Shown here: piece after piece, positions 23,731 to 33,274 of the stretch
Layout of the letters: every line of letters begins with the position of its first letter
Numbering within the stretch: the first letter of the stretch is position 1
Source of the DNA: Welwitschia mirabilis
Lineage: Eukaryota; Gnetophyta; Gnetopsida; Welwitschiales
Assembly (NCBI GenBank): GCA_051453625.1
Contig: JBOZIK010000001.1
Coordinates: 273,864,893 to 273,899,495 of the forward strand
Length of the DNA: 34,603 nucleotides
Reading direction: 5' to 3'
The notes under the pieces: model-generated
What the model saw: only the letters and a program-made list of their open reading frames with translations
The model's database searches: none
Told to the model about the DNA's origin: nothing
Made by a program: the position numbers and the translations under genes

Positions 23731-24667
23731 NNNNNNNNNNNNNNNNNNNNNNNNNNNNNNNNNNNNNNNNNNNNNNNNNNNNNNNNNNNNNNNNNNNNNN
23801 NNNNNNNNNNNNNNNNNNNNNNNNNNNNNNNNNNNNNNNNNNNNNNNNNNNNNNNNNNNNNNNNNNNNNNNNNNNNNNNNNNNNNNNNNNNNNNNNNNNN
23901 NNNNNNNNNNNNNNNNNNNNNNNNNNNNNNNNNNNNNNNNNNNNNNNNNNNNNNNNNNNNNNNNNNNNNNNNNNNNNNNNNNNNNNNNNNNNNNNNNNNN
24001 NNNNNNNNNNNNNNNNNNNNNNNNNNNNNNNNNNNNNNNNNNNNNNNNNNNNNNNNNNNNNNNNNNNNNNNNNNNNNNNNNNNNNNNNNNNNNNNNNNNN
24101 NNNNNNNNNNNNNNNNNNNNNNNNNNNNNNNNNNNNNNNNNNNNNNNNNNNNNNNNNNNNNNNNNNNNNNNNNNNNNNNNNNNNNNNNNNNNNNNNNNNN
24201 NNNNNNNNNNNNNNNNNNNNNNNNNNNNNNNNNNNNNNNNNNNNNNNNNNNNNNNNNNNNNNNNNNNNNNNNNNNNNNNNNNNNNNNNNNNNNNNNNNNN
24301 NNNNNNNNNNNNNNNNNNNNNNNNNNNNNNNNNNNNNNNNNNNNNNNNNNNNNNNNNNNNNNNNNNNNNNNNNNNNNNNNNNNNNNNNNNNNNNNNNNNN
24401 NNNNNNNNNNNNNNNNNNNNNNNNNNNNNNNNNNNNNNNNNNNNNNNNNNNNNNNNNNNNNNNNNNNNNNNNNNNNNNNNNNNNNNNNNNNNNNNNNNNN
24501 NNNNNNNNNNNNNNNNNNNNNNNNNNNNNNNNNNNNNNNNNNNNNNNNNNNNNNNNNNNNNNNNNNNNNNNNNNNNNNNNNNNNNNNNNNNNNNNNNNNN
24601 NNNNNNNNNNNNNNNNNNNNNNNNNNNNNNNNNNNNNNNNNNNNNNNNNNNNNNNNNNNNNNNNNNN
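23731..24667. other. Assembly gap (937 N) between protease and RT
   Basis: Undetermined bases in the linker between protease and reverse transcriptase. The missing length is reasonable for an Athila protease-RT linker, so nothing unusual is implied. Confidence 0.95.
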
Positions 24668-25710
24668 CATCTAGAGAATAGTCTAAGATGATACTCATCT
24701 TTGAGAGAAATTTAATAGAAAATAAAAATCTAAATTTAAATATGAAACCTTTAATCAATGAACTAAAATATATCTTTTTATGTGATTATCAAAAAAACCT
24801 TTAATAATAAATAAAAATATCTCTCCTCAATAAGAAATAATTTTAATCTTAATTCTAAATTCTAAGGTTAATGCATTTTCTTAGTTCCACAAAGATTTAA
24901 TAACCATTTCTACTTCCATTATTTAACATAAAATCTATCTTGAAGATAATGAAAAACTTGTTAGGTAATCCTAATGTAAATTAAATCCAGCCCTTAGATA
25001 ATTCATAAAGCATAAAATTATTAAATTAATGGATGCTAGAATTATTTATGCGATATCTAATAATGAGTGGATTAATCCTTTAATGATAGTACCTAAGAAA
25101 GATGGGAATTATAGAATGTATATTGATTTTAGAAAAATAAATGAAGTAATTAAGAAAAATAATTGTTCTTTATATTTCCTTACCTAGATATTTAATAGAA
25201 TCCAAGGACATGTTTTTTATTACTTTTTCAATAGATATAGTAATTATAATCAAGTTTGTATAGCTAGTGAGGATCAAGCTAAAACTACTTTTACTCTATC
25301 TTTTGAAACTTTTACCTTTAGACACATGTCTTTTATATTTTGCAATGCTCCTAGTACTTTTTAACATGCAATGATGGGTATGTTTTCTAATATGTTAGAG
25401 GATTTAATTAACATTTTTATGAATGAATTTTCAATCTATGGTAAAAAATTTGAATAAATATTAAAGAAGTTAGAGAAACTCCTTGATAGATACATTGAGA
25501 TGGTCCAAATTTGACTTGGAAAAAGATTTTCTTTTTAGTTAATAATTTAATTATCTTATGTCATCACATTTTTTGTAAAGGAATTAGGATGGTTCCTAAA
25601 AACGTAAGTATCATTAAAAGCCTAACTCCTCTAATAAATGTAAAACAAGTTCAATCTTTCCTTAGTTATTGTGATTTTTATCATCATTTTATTTAGGATT
25701 ATGCTAAAAT
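24668..25710 (+). pseudogene. Element B reverse transcriptase remnant
   Basis: The domain starts near 24995 with KIIKLMDARIIYAISNNEWI, followed by PLMIVPKKDGNYRMYIDFRK, a palm segment with QVCIASEDQAKTTFT, FRHMSFIFCNAPSTF and MGMFSNMLEDLINIFM, and a thumb segment VQSFLSYCDFYHHFI at about 25650-25694. At the catalytic YxDD position the text is FMNEFSIYG, so both aspartates are lost (AAT and GAA at 25422-25427). The first palm Asp is also obscured (NRYSNYNQ where LDGYSGYNQ is expected). Numerous stops occur. 24668-24990 is the upstream linker, with little readable. The domain would copy element RNA into DNA inside particles. Confidence 0.9.
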
Positions 25711-26280
25711 TTATAAATCCCTTAACCCATTACTTAAAAAAAAAAAAAACCTAAGAATGGAATGAATCTTGTTAGCTTGCTTTTGAAAAACTTAAAGATA
25801 ACATCTCTTTTGCATCTATTATAATAGGATCCGATTGGAATAAAGATTTTGAATTAATGTATGATGCTAGTAATATTTCCATGGGTGGGGTTTTTGAAAA
25901 AAAATATGAAAATGATTTTAAGGTTATATCTTATCAGAGTAAAACTTTTTCTAAAACTGAAATTGATAAAACTTTTTCTAAAACTGAAATTGATTACACT
26001 ACTATTGAGAAAGAAATGTTAGCAATAATCTTTTACCTTGATACATTTAGATACTATCTTTTAGGCTTTTATGTGAATGTATACTAACCATGTAGCTATT
26101 AAATATGCATTACTATGAAAGATTCTAGGGCTAGACTCATTAAATTAATTCTCCTTATGCAAGAATTTAATTTAACTATTATTAATAAAGCAAGAAGCAT
26201 AATAGTGTAGCAGAACATTTGTTATGTCTTTATTCTTCTCTTGATGATTATATGATTGATGATTTCTCTTTTAGATGAAT
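25711..26280 (+). pseudogene. Element B RNase H remnant with an internal repeat
   Basis: After an A run at about 25735-25749 that shifts frame, the text LAFEKLKDNISFASIIIGSD leads into the RNase H core: FELMYDASNISMGGVFEKK with the first catalytic Asp intact, then SKTFSKTEID repeated, then YTTIEKEMLAIIFYLDTFRY with the catalytic Glu, then YYLLGFYVNVY. The TDH motif that follows is frame-shifted; RLIKLILLMQEFNLTI remains at about 26135-26185. The exact 27-base tandem repeat (25941-25994) adds nine residues between the first strands and the catalytic helix and is not part of the family's normal layout. Confidence 0.9.
25941..25994 (+). repeat. Exact 27-base in-frame tandem duplication in RNase H
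   Basis: The unit at 25941-25967 (AAAACTTTTTCTAAAACTGA then AATTGAT) is repeated without change at 25968-25994, giving KTFSKTEID twice. Identity between copies, against many differences elsewhere in the element, shows that it arose late. Confidence 0.95.
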
Positions 26281-27380
26281 AAATTTTTGCCATATCTTCT
26301 ACTCATTCTCCTCCTTGGTATGCTAACATAGTTAATTATCTTATATCATAAAAGCACCACAACATTGGACTTATAATCAAAGAAAATCTTTTTTTCACGA
26401 AATAGGTGATTATAAATGGATAGAGCCATATCCTTACTATAGGTGCAAATACCTGATCATGATAAAATGTGTGCCCAACTGGGAAAAACTAAACATCCTT
26501 CATCTTTACCATGATGGTCTTTGTAGAGGTCATTTTAGTAGATAGAAAATAGTAATAAAAATTCTTAACTGTGGTTTTTATTGGCCTAGTCTTTTTTAAA
26601 ACTCTTTTAATTTTGCTAGAAGGTGTGATTCTTGTTAATGTTATGATAGCCTTATTCATTCTCATGAGATTTCTCTTAAATCTATACTTGAATGTAAACC
26701 TTTTAATTATTAAAAAATTGATTTTATAGGCCCTATCAAACCACCTTATAATAGTAAAAACTACATTTTAGTTACTATTGTTTATGTTACTAATTGGGAT
26801 AAAGCTATTCCTACCTTTACAGATGATGACCAAACTATATGTAATTTTATTAGAACTTATATTTTTTAACTTTTTGGTTTTTTTAGGATAATCATTAGTG
26901 ATCAAGAAACTTATTTTATTAATCAACTTTTTAGGAAACTTCTTTTATCCATTGGAATTAAACATAAAGTAGCTTGTACATATCATCCACAAATCAATGG
27001 TCAAGATAAAAACGCAAATAGGAAAATAAAGAGAATGCTATAAAAACTTATCTCTATTAATAAGAAATTTTAATCTTTAAAGCTTAATGTTGTTCTTTAG
27101 GATTACTATACTATTTAGCATAATTCTCTTAGTTTTTTTATCTTATGAACTTATATATGAAAAAAATTCATGTTTTACCTATTAATGTGTGTTATAATGC
27201 TTATCATTCTTCTTATCAACTTAATCTTGTAGGCCTTTATAAAAATATTAAAAATAAATTAGCCTAAATTAACCACTTAAATGAAAAAGGTACTTGTGCT
27301 ATACATCGTTAACTCATTCACAAAGCCTAAGCTAAGTTCAAACATGATAGAAAGTTACTTCATAAAAAGTTTAAACTGGG
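26281..27380 (+). pseudogene. Element B integrase remnant
   Basis: The N-terminal zinc-binding part keeps HDGLCRGHFS, GFYWPSLF and FNFARRCDSC (about 26510-26635). The catalytic core begins at KIDFIGPIKPPYNSKNYILV (about 26716-26775), keeps the second Asp in FRIIISDQETYFIN (about 26881-26925), and ends with IKHKVACTYHPQINGQDKNA (about 26958-27015), where the expected third acidic residue is Lys. A C-terminal part with HNSLSF and an E/K-rich end extends to about 27370, where it meets the repeated block. Stops and frameshifts occur throughout. Integrase would insert the DNA copy into the genome. Confidence 0.88.
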
Positions 27381-27381
27381 T

Positions 27382-28246
27382 AACTTATCTTTTTATATAA
27401 TACTAAATTACATCTTTTACATAATAATTTGAATTCTAAATGGTTAGTCCTTATCTTATAGAGAAAGTAAATTCTCATTATTTTATTGATATTTTCGACT
27501 TAGATACTAAAATGATTTTAAATTTAATGGATAAAGGTTAAAAATATATAAAAATACCTTTCATTACAACCTTGAACATGATAGAAAAATATGTTACGGA
27601 GGTTCGTCTTGATGGAAAGAACTTCTATAATTATCTGAATTCACTTAGCCTATTCCTTTGGTGGATGTTATGATATTACTTGATCATCTTTAAAACTTGA
27701 CTTATTTGTTTGTTTTATGAAGTTTCCATAACTAGTATTCATACCTGGTTATTTATAGTAATNNNNNNNNNNNNNNNNNNNNNNNNNNNNNNNNNNNNNN
27801 NNNNNNNNNNNNNNNNNNNNNNNNNNNNNNNNNNNNNNNNNNNNNNNNNNNNNNNNNNNNNNTTATCTTTTTATATAATACTAAATTACATCTTTTACAT
27901 AATAATTTGAACTCTAAATGGTTAGTCCTTATCTTATAGAGAAATTAAATTATAATTATTTTATTGAGATTTTCGACTTAGATACTAAAATGATTTGTAA
28001 AGTTAATGGATAAAGGTTAAAAATATATAAAAATACCTTTCATTACAACCTTGAACATGATAGAAAAATATGTTACGGAGGTTCATCTTGATGGAAAGAA
28101 CTTCTATCCTATAATTATCTAAATTCACTCAGCCTATTCCTTTGGTGGATGTTATGATATTACTTGATCATCTTTAAAACTTAACTTATTTGTTTGTTTT
28201 ATGAAGTTTTCATAACTAGTATTCATACCTGGTTATTTATAGTAAT
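27382..28246 (+). repeat. 381/384-base direct repeat flanking a 100-N gap
   Basis: 27382-27762 and 27863-28246 agree at about 96-97% of positions, with about a dozen substitutions and two small indels (for example five extra bases, TCCTA, in the second). The first copy ends exactly at the left gap edge and the second begins exactly at the right gap edge. This suffix-to-prefix layout is what two overlapping but unmerged contigs would give. The content is the integrase end and the pol 3' flank. Confidence 0.85.
27763..27862. other. Assembly gap (100 N) inside the direct repeat
   Basis: A placeholder-sized gap. Given the repeat on both sides, the true distance between the contigs may be negative. 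Confidence 0.95.
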
Positions 28247-29490
28247 AAAATTGAGTTTACTTAATATTAAGACATTCACATATATATAAAATTTACTTTG
28301 AAAAAAGATGCCTTAGTTCTTATATCTATTTCGATGGTATGAGGTCATTAGTTGTTTAGATATGTTCTTTTCTGTCTTTCATCTCACTCATTTATCTTTG
28401 TCTTTATAAGTGTTTGATCATGTGTGAATTATTTATTTAAAAAAAATTTAAAAAAAGGAGAAGAAAATAATAATTATGATCTATGATATCTTTACTGAAA
28501 TACATCGTCATCATGATGACCTACCATGACAAGGTAATTTTTTTTAAAAGGAACCTGTGGCAATGTTGGTAGCTCTGAGAACTCTACGGGGGCTTAGTTG
28601 GCTATGCTTTATAGAACTTTACTTCTCTAACTATGGCTGTACTCTCCTCATCATGAAAAGTAGTAAAATGCTTTAAGATTATAAGATAAGTGATGTTCTT
28701 GATGTCATCAGAGGCATTGCTTGTCTTCTAAACTCTTAGTATTCCTATATGATCATTTTACTTTTGTGAATTCAGGTGTATTTTGGGGTGTGAGCAAGTG
28801 AGTTTATTTCTAAGCAACTTTTGATCTTATCATTCATTGTTTTAAGGATTTAATCTTTGGTGTTATAATAATCACTATCTTTTTAAATGAAACTTTAGAA
28901 AGTCAATATGTTTTGTCATGTAGTTTTACTTAAGTGGCTTTATGATGTCTTCCAAGTGGGTTTTCTAGGTTAGAATTTAAGGTAGGTAAACTATCTTCTT
29001 CATGTTCCTTATGTCCAGTTTTGTTTTGCTTTTCTTTAGTTCTTTAGTTTATTATTTCAAAGTCATCTTTATACTTTTCATCATCATTTAAGGCCTTAAC
29101 ATTTAATATCTTTTTTATTATTATTTTCATCAATCACAAGATTGATTTTCTTTTAGCATTTAATTAGAAAATCTTCTGTTATTCTTTGAAACTTTTTTGA
29201 GATTCCTTTGGTTCTTTTGAAGTTATACATATTTTTAGGATTATTTATTAGTTTGAGCACATTTGTTCAAGTTTTTTTTGATAGACTTTAACCTATTTAG
29301 AACATTCTTATTGCCCTATTCTTTGATTCTTTTACATTATCCTCATCATCTTCATTCATCATGACTCTTTATTATTTCCAATTTTTTAAGTTTTTTGATA
29401 CATTTTGATACCTTTATGATGATATCTGAGCCTAATTTATTTGGTTTAAATCTCAATTTTTTAAAAAAAAATTTAAGTCTCATCATTTAC
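28247..29490. other. Post-pol spacer of element B
   Basis: About 1.2 kb without a recognised domain. It carries the only perfect 14-base palindrome of the module family, GTCATCATGATGAC (28507-28520). On the minus strand the part around 28980-29390 reads as Lys/Glu/Asp-rich fragments such as KYKDDFEIIN and NEDDEDNVKESKN; this is listed as a finding because antisense ORFs in this position are known from the related Tat clade. The plus strand shows only T-rich short frames. Confidence 0.45.
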
Positions 29491-29493
29491 CTA

Positions 29494-29526
29494 GTCATCC
29501 ACATGATACTAAAGGATGACACTGAG
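29494..29526. repeat. Hairpin module shared with element A
   Basis: GTCATCC and GGATGAC arms separate a short ACATGATACTAAA spacer, followed by ACTGAGATTTTTTTTACC. The same order is seen at 243-301 in element A, placing this module at an equivalent point upstream of the post-pol ORF in both elements. Confidence 0.6.
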
Positions 29527-29563
29527 ATTTTTTTTACCATTCATTCTAGGGCTATCATTCAGA

Positions 29564-29573
29564 NNNNNNNNNN
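29564..29573. other. Assembly gap (10 N)
   Basis: Ten undetermined bases in the spacer before the post-pol ORF. Frames shown across it are not reliable. Confidence 0.95.
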
Positions 29574-30299
29574 TAATGCAACTAGACAATAATATAATAA
29601 AACCATGGGCCACTATATTTTATTTCATTTTTCTTCCATTCTCTATCATTTCAATTTATTTTTGCAAGATACGATAATGCTTCTAGTTCATATAAATATT
29701 CTGGAACTTCTCTTAGTCAGATTCATGCCTTAGATTGTTAGATTTTAATAGATTTTACACAATGAGGTATGTTCTTCTCTTCTTCATTATTTATAATTTT
29801 TTATTATATTTTTTAGCCTTTAAAATTTATATTTTCCACATATATTATCTAGTTTTTCATGATATTCAATTTGAAACTTACAAATCTGATTTTTACTATG
29901 TATTTTGTGAGATATGATAAATTGTGTTTTTTATGAGGTAGAATTAGGTTTCTATCTTTAAAACTCATTTTCTCATAAACTATAACTTAAAATGTAGGGG
30001 CCTTTTAGAAAAAATTAATTAGTACAATGCACTTGATGTTTTTAGTAGATTATATTTTTCATTTGAGTACTTTCATTTTTCACCTTATGTGGGGCTCTAT
30101 TAAATAACACATCCAAATTTTCATTCATTTTGCATTTCTCTTTACACAATTAGATAACACAAGAAGTATTGACACTCTTGAGGGTAAGTATGATGTATTT
30201 TTATGATTTTTACCAATTTATGTATTCATTTTGATCTTTCACATGATACATCCTAGAGACTTCCTTTTGACTTTGCATGACAAATTTCATACTTATGAC
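29574..30299. other. AT-rich leader before the post-pol ORF
   Basis: No protein-like text. The composition and some short words (for example TTTTTACTATGT) resemble 400-985 of element A, where the same interval lies between the shared hairpin module and the ORF. The 60-codon plus frame at 29735-29917 is hydrophobic because the DNA is T-rich and shows no motif. Confidence 0.4.
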
Positions 30300-31478
30300 T
30301 ACATAGGCTATTCACACATAGAGATAGATAGATTAAGGTAGAGGCTAAGGCTACTTCATAGGAAATGGATCCATTGGCATCACTAGATGCTACCTCATCA
30401 TACTAGATCCCTTACTATTCAGGTCATGATCATTCATGTTGAGAGATACTTTGGTGATTTTATAGAGCTAGAGGTAAACTATAGACTTATATATCTATAG
30501 CTATCGTGGATTTTAGATTCATAGGAAAGCTTTATGACATGATTCATATAGAGTAATATCCTAATGTTCATGGCCAACTTGTTGACATGATAGTAGTTAC
30601 TATTCAAGATCACAAGACTATGATCCTCTTGAACCACATTACTGTAGTAACTAATTTACATGGTATTAGGAGCATACATATACATTCAACTAGTAGGATA
30701 GAGGAGCACTATACTTTTGGTGTAATACTTGACATGCTAGCTGATTTGACTATGGATATGCAGAGAGTTTTGATCACTTAGTTATCACCTACCTATTAGA
30801 TTCTACATAGAGGGCTGATTCATAACATTAGTCCATCATTCCATGATAGTCATGCAATGGTGATACATCTATAAATGTTGGAAGTGTTTAAGATAGATAA
30901 GAAAATGAACTTATTGATCTTTATTTAGAGGAGACTCAGGACTATGATAGAGGCACAATAACTTTAGACTCTATGATATTTATGCCTTTTCTCATTCATG
31001 TTTAAATGCTTCAGCATGCTTGAGCCTATGGATGAGTAGAGATTTATACATAATCAAACTTTATCTCATTATCTATAGGATATGGAAACCCAAATACCAG
31101 GAGAAGTAGAAAGACCTTGAGTATAGAGACTTATGGTCACACTATTTTAGAGCAGATTTATGCTCCCCTAGTACAGACTACATAGACCATTAGAGAGATT
31201 GTAGATTGAGATATGTCTATACTAAAGTAGAGGATCATAATAGTTAAGAAAAGAGTACAGCACATCAAAAAGCAGTTATTGACATGGAATAGTGCATCTT
31301 ATGAATAGGGCGGGTGTGATGGTAGACCTTCTAAAGATAGTTAGAGTGCAGGGAGATGAGACAGCATGCATGATTATGATGTTACTTGACCATCATTTTC
31401 CTATAGATCCTAAGTATTCTCCCTCTTCTCCTCCTATACCTAAGCCTACTGCACATTATAAATTCATAATAACTAGAT
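30300..31478 (+). pseudogene. Post-pol ORF of element B, homologous to the element A ORF
   Basis: A protein-like stretch with several stops and at least one frame change. The longest clean pieces are 30587-30781 (IVVTIQDHKTMILLNHITVV and following) and 31292-31480, which ends in a proline-rich tail (YSPSSPPIPKPTAHYK). The middle contains LIHNISPSFHDSHAMVIHL and KMNLLIF, aligned with IIHNIAL...YAMITHLQIL of element A. Upstream text HVERYFGDFIELEVNYR sits where the domain begins. It is in the Athila 'env-like' position, but what I can read fits a plant transposon-associated domain better than a membrane glycoprotein: I see no signal peptide, transmembrane helix or cleavage site. Its role is unknown. 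The strong point is conservation of position and sequence between two diverged elements. Confidence 0.55.
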
Positions 31479-31990
31479 GAGATGAGTGACTTTATGTTGT
31501 ATTATATATTTTCCATTCCATAGATTATATAAAACTCATGATTTATATATAGACGTATTATTTTTAAGTATCATTATAGTGTACATTTTATTATTAGATA
31601 TCATGCATATTTTTAATATCATTTTTTCTACTACATGATGAGGATTATTTATTATATACATGATCATTTCTTTTATTTGTTATAGATTTGTATGAGGGGC
31701 TATTAATTATTAGTATATTTAATGTTAATCTTTCTAAAAAATTTTCATAGGCTTCCATTTTTCAAGAATAATTTTTAGTCTATCATCCCCTCCATCATCT
31801 AGATGACCTCTAAGATGACAGTATGACCACTTGTACTACATAGGTCAAACATTAAATTATCTATTTTTAACATTTTTCTTTTCCATTTTGACATTCCTAA
31901 AATTCTTTCTACATTTATTTCATAGTTCCCTAGTTGATTTATTGTTAGACAATTTAGCTAATAATTATGGTTTTTTGCCTAGTTTTACTA
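31479..31990. other. Region between post-pol ORF and polypurine tract
   Basis: Non-coding, AT-rich. It holds one long hairpin module at 31781-31825 (TATCATCCCC, then CATCATCTAGATGACC, then AGATGACAG), closely similar to the LTR modules at 19125 and 32255 and to the leader modules at 20318 and 20419. Confidence 0.55.
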
Positions 31991-32018
31991 AGGACTGATA
32001 AGACTAAGTAAGGAGCTA
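31991..32018 (+). other. Polypurine tract of element B
   Basis: AGGACTGATAAGACTAAGTA then AGGAGCTA lies immediately before the LTR start at 32019. Compared with element A (GGACTGACAAAACACTAGGG then AGGGGTCTA) the layout is the same and the differences are mostly transitions. Confidence 0.7.
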
Positions 32019-33274
32019 TGTTGTGCTACCAAATTATATGCATTTAATAGGGTATTTTGAGTAGTTTTTTAGGACATTAAATCTATTTACACTAAGTTTC
32101 AATGATAATGAAGAACTAAGGAAGATATCATAAAAACATGCAATCTTCATTGCATATGATGGCATTTGAAGCAATTTACAATACTTCCTATCTCAAGTAA
32201 TAATCTTGTAATTAAATATTCTAATGCTATACAAAAAAAAATACTTTATAGAAGCCCATCATCCACCTCATCATCCAGATGACTGTATAGATGACAGAAA
32301 CACTTAAATCAAGGAGGATGCTTATTAGATTAATATAAGAGCTAATGTAAAACTCATATGGTAAGGCATTATCTCTTATGACATCTAGAAAACTAGCAGG
32401 ATGACACCTAAAAGTAACACTTCACTAAACATCACCAAAATTTGGCCATATGGCTTGCATCTTCTTACATAGTTATTGGGATTATTAGCATGTTATTAAT
32501 ATTTACTAATTTTGGATTCCATTTTCTAATAAATACCTTCTCTATCATTAACTCCATTTTCTTTTTTTTTTTTTTTTTTTGCACTAGAAATTATTATGAC
32601 AAGAGATTAAAGAGTAGAAGGTCCATGCATTATTATTGCAAAGAGACATCTTTCTTAGTATTAGGTTGTGTATCCTTCATTGAAGTGCTGCTACTTTTTA
32701 AGATGGATGTTTAATTTGCTTTAATTAAAAATATTTTTTTTCCAATATCTTTTGTCATGTGTATCTCCCTTATGGTTTATATTGCTTCTGATTTTGTAAC
32801 AGCTTTATTAGTAATATACATCATGAAGGAAACCTTTGTTAAGGTTGACACTATAGTTTAGATGCATTGCATTTCATTTCCTAGATTAACTTTGCATTAT
32901 TTTCATATTCTATTCAATGTAATTGATAACTTAGGTTGGTTTTGCTCTGGTAATATCTTTTCTTAATTGATCTAAGTTGTATAGGATCGATCTCTATAAC
33001 ATGTTGATTTGGTAATTAGATAGAAATTTCATTTAGAATAGGACTTGCATTTCATTTGCATAGTATATTCTTTTGCATTATTATTTTGCTTTATTATTTA
33101 TTATAATTTAATATTACATAAGTGTTTTGTTTTGAAATTAATTCTCTTTATTCTCATTTGTTCCTTTGACAAAATTACAACATTTGAGTCACTTACATCT
33201 ATATTAGTACATTGTATTGTGTAAAAACTATATATATTTGTGATTTATAGGATTTATTTGAGGACATAATATCT
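32019..33274 (+). repeat. 3' LTR of element B
   Basis: Starts TGTTGTGCTACCAAATTATA and aligns with the 5' LTR to about 33274, where similarity stops at TAATATCT. About 20 bases of the right end seen in the 5' copy have no match, so either this LTR is truncated or the 5' end call is a little long. It contains the hairpin module at 32255-32297, a T run of 19 at 32562-32580, and a frame of about 90 codons at 32442-32714 that matches the one in the 5' LTR. Confidence 0.8.

Larger units (their letters stand above)
18912..33274 (+). mobile_element. Element B: near full-length, decayed Athila-like Ty3/gypsy retrotransposon
   Basis: Two direct LTRs of about 1.25 kb (18912-20152 and 32019-33274) enclose, in order, a primer binding site, gag, protease, RT, RNase H, integrase, a spacer of about 1.2 kb, a post-pol ORF and a polypurine tract. 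The pol text matches the Athila clade (DIGASVNIMP protease; AISNNEWINPLMIVPKKDG RT opening; the HPQ..GQ integrase end), the primer site matches tRNA-Asp, and an extra ORF sits between pol and the 3' LTR. Three assembly gaps of more than 10 bases interrupt it. The LTRs differ at perhaps 12-20% of positions in the stretches I compared by eye, and every reading frame is broken, so the insertion is old. Target-site duplication could not be found: the base pattern right of 33274 does not repeat the left flank CTATG. Confidence 0.85.

Noticed and set aside
21313-24758. Very long reading frames on both strands across 21313-22174 and 23648-24758
   Set aside because: They consist almost entirely of N from two assembly gaps; only a few real codons lie at each end.
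27710-27910. 66-codon frame across the 100-N gap at 27763
   Set aside because: Half of it is N, and it lies in the contig-overlap repeat.
32562-32580. Run of 19 T as a reversed poly(A) tail of a minus-strand SINE or retrogene
   Set aside because: The 5' LTR has an interrupted T-rich tract at the same position, so this is expansion within the LTR and not an insertion.
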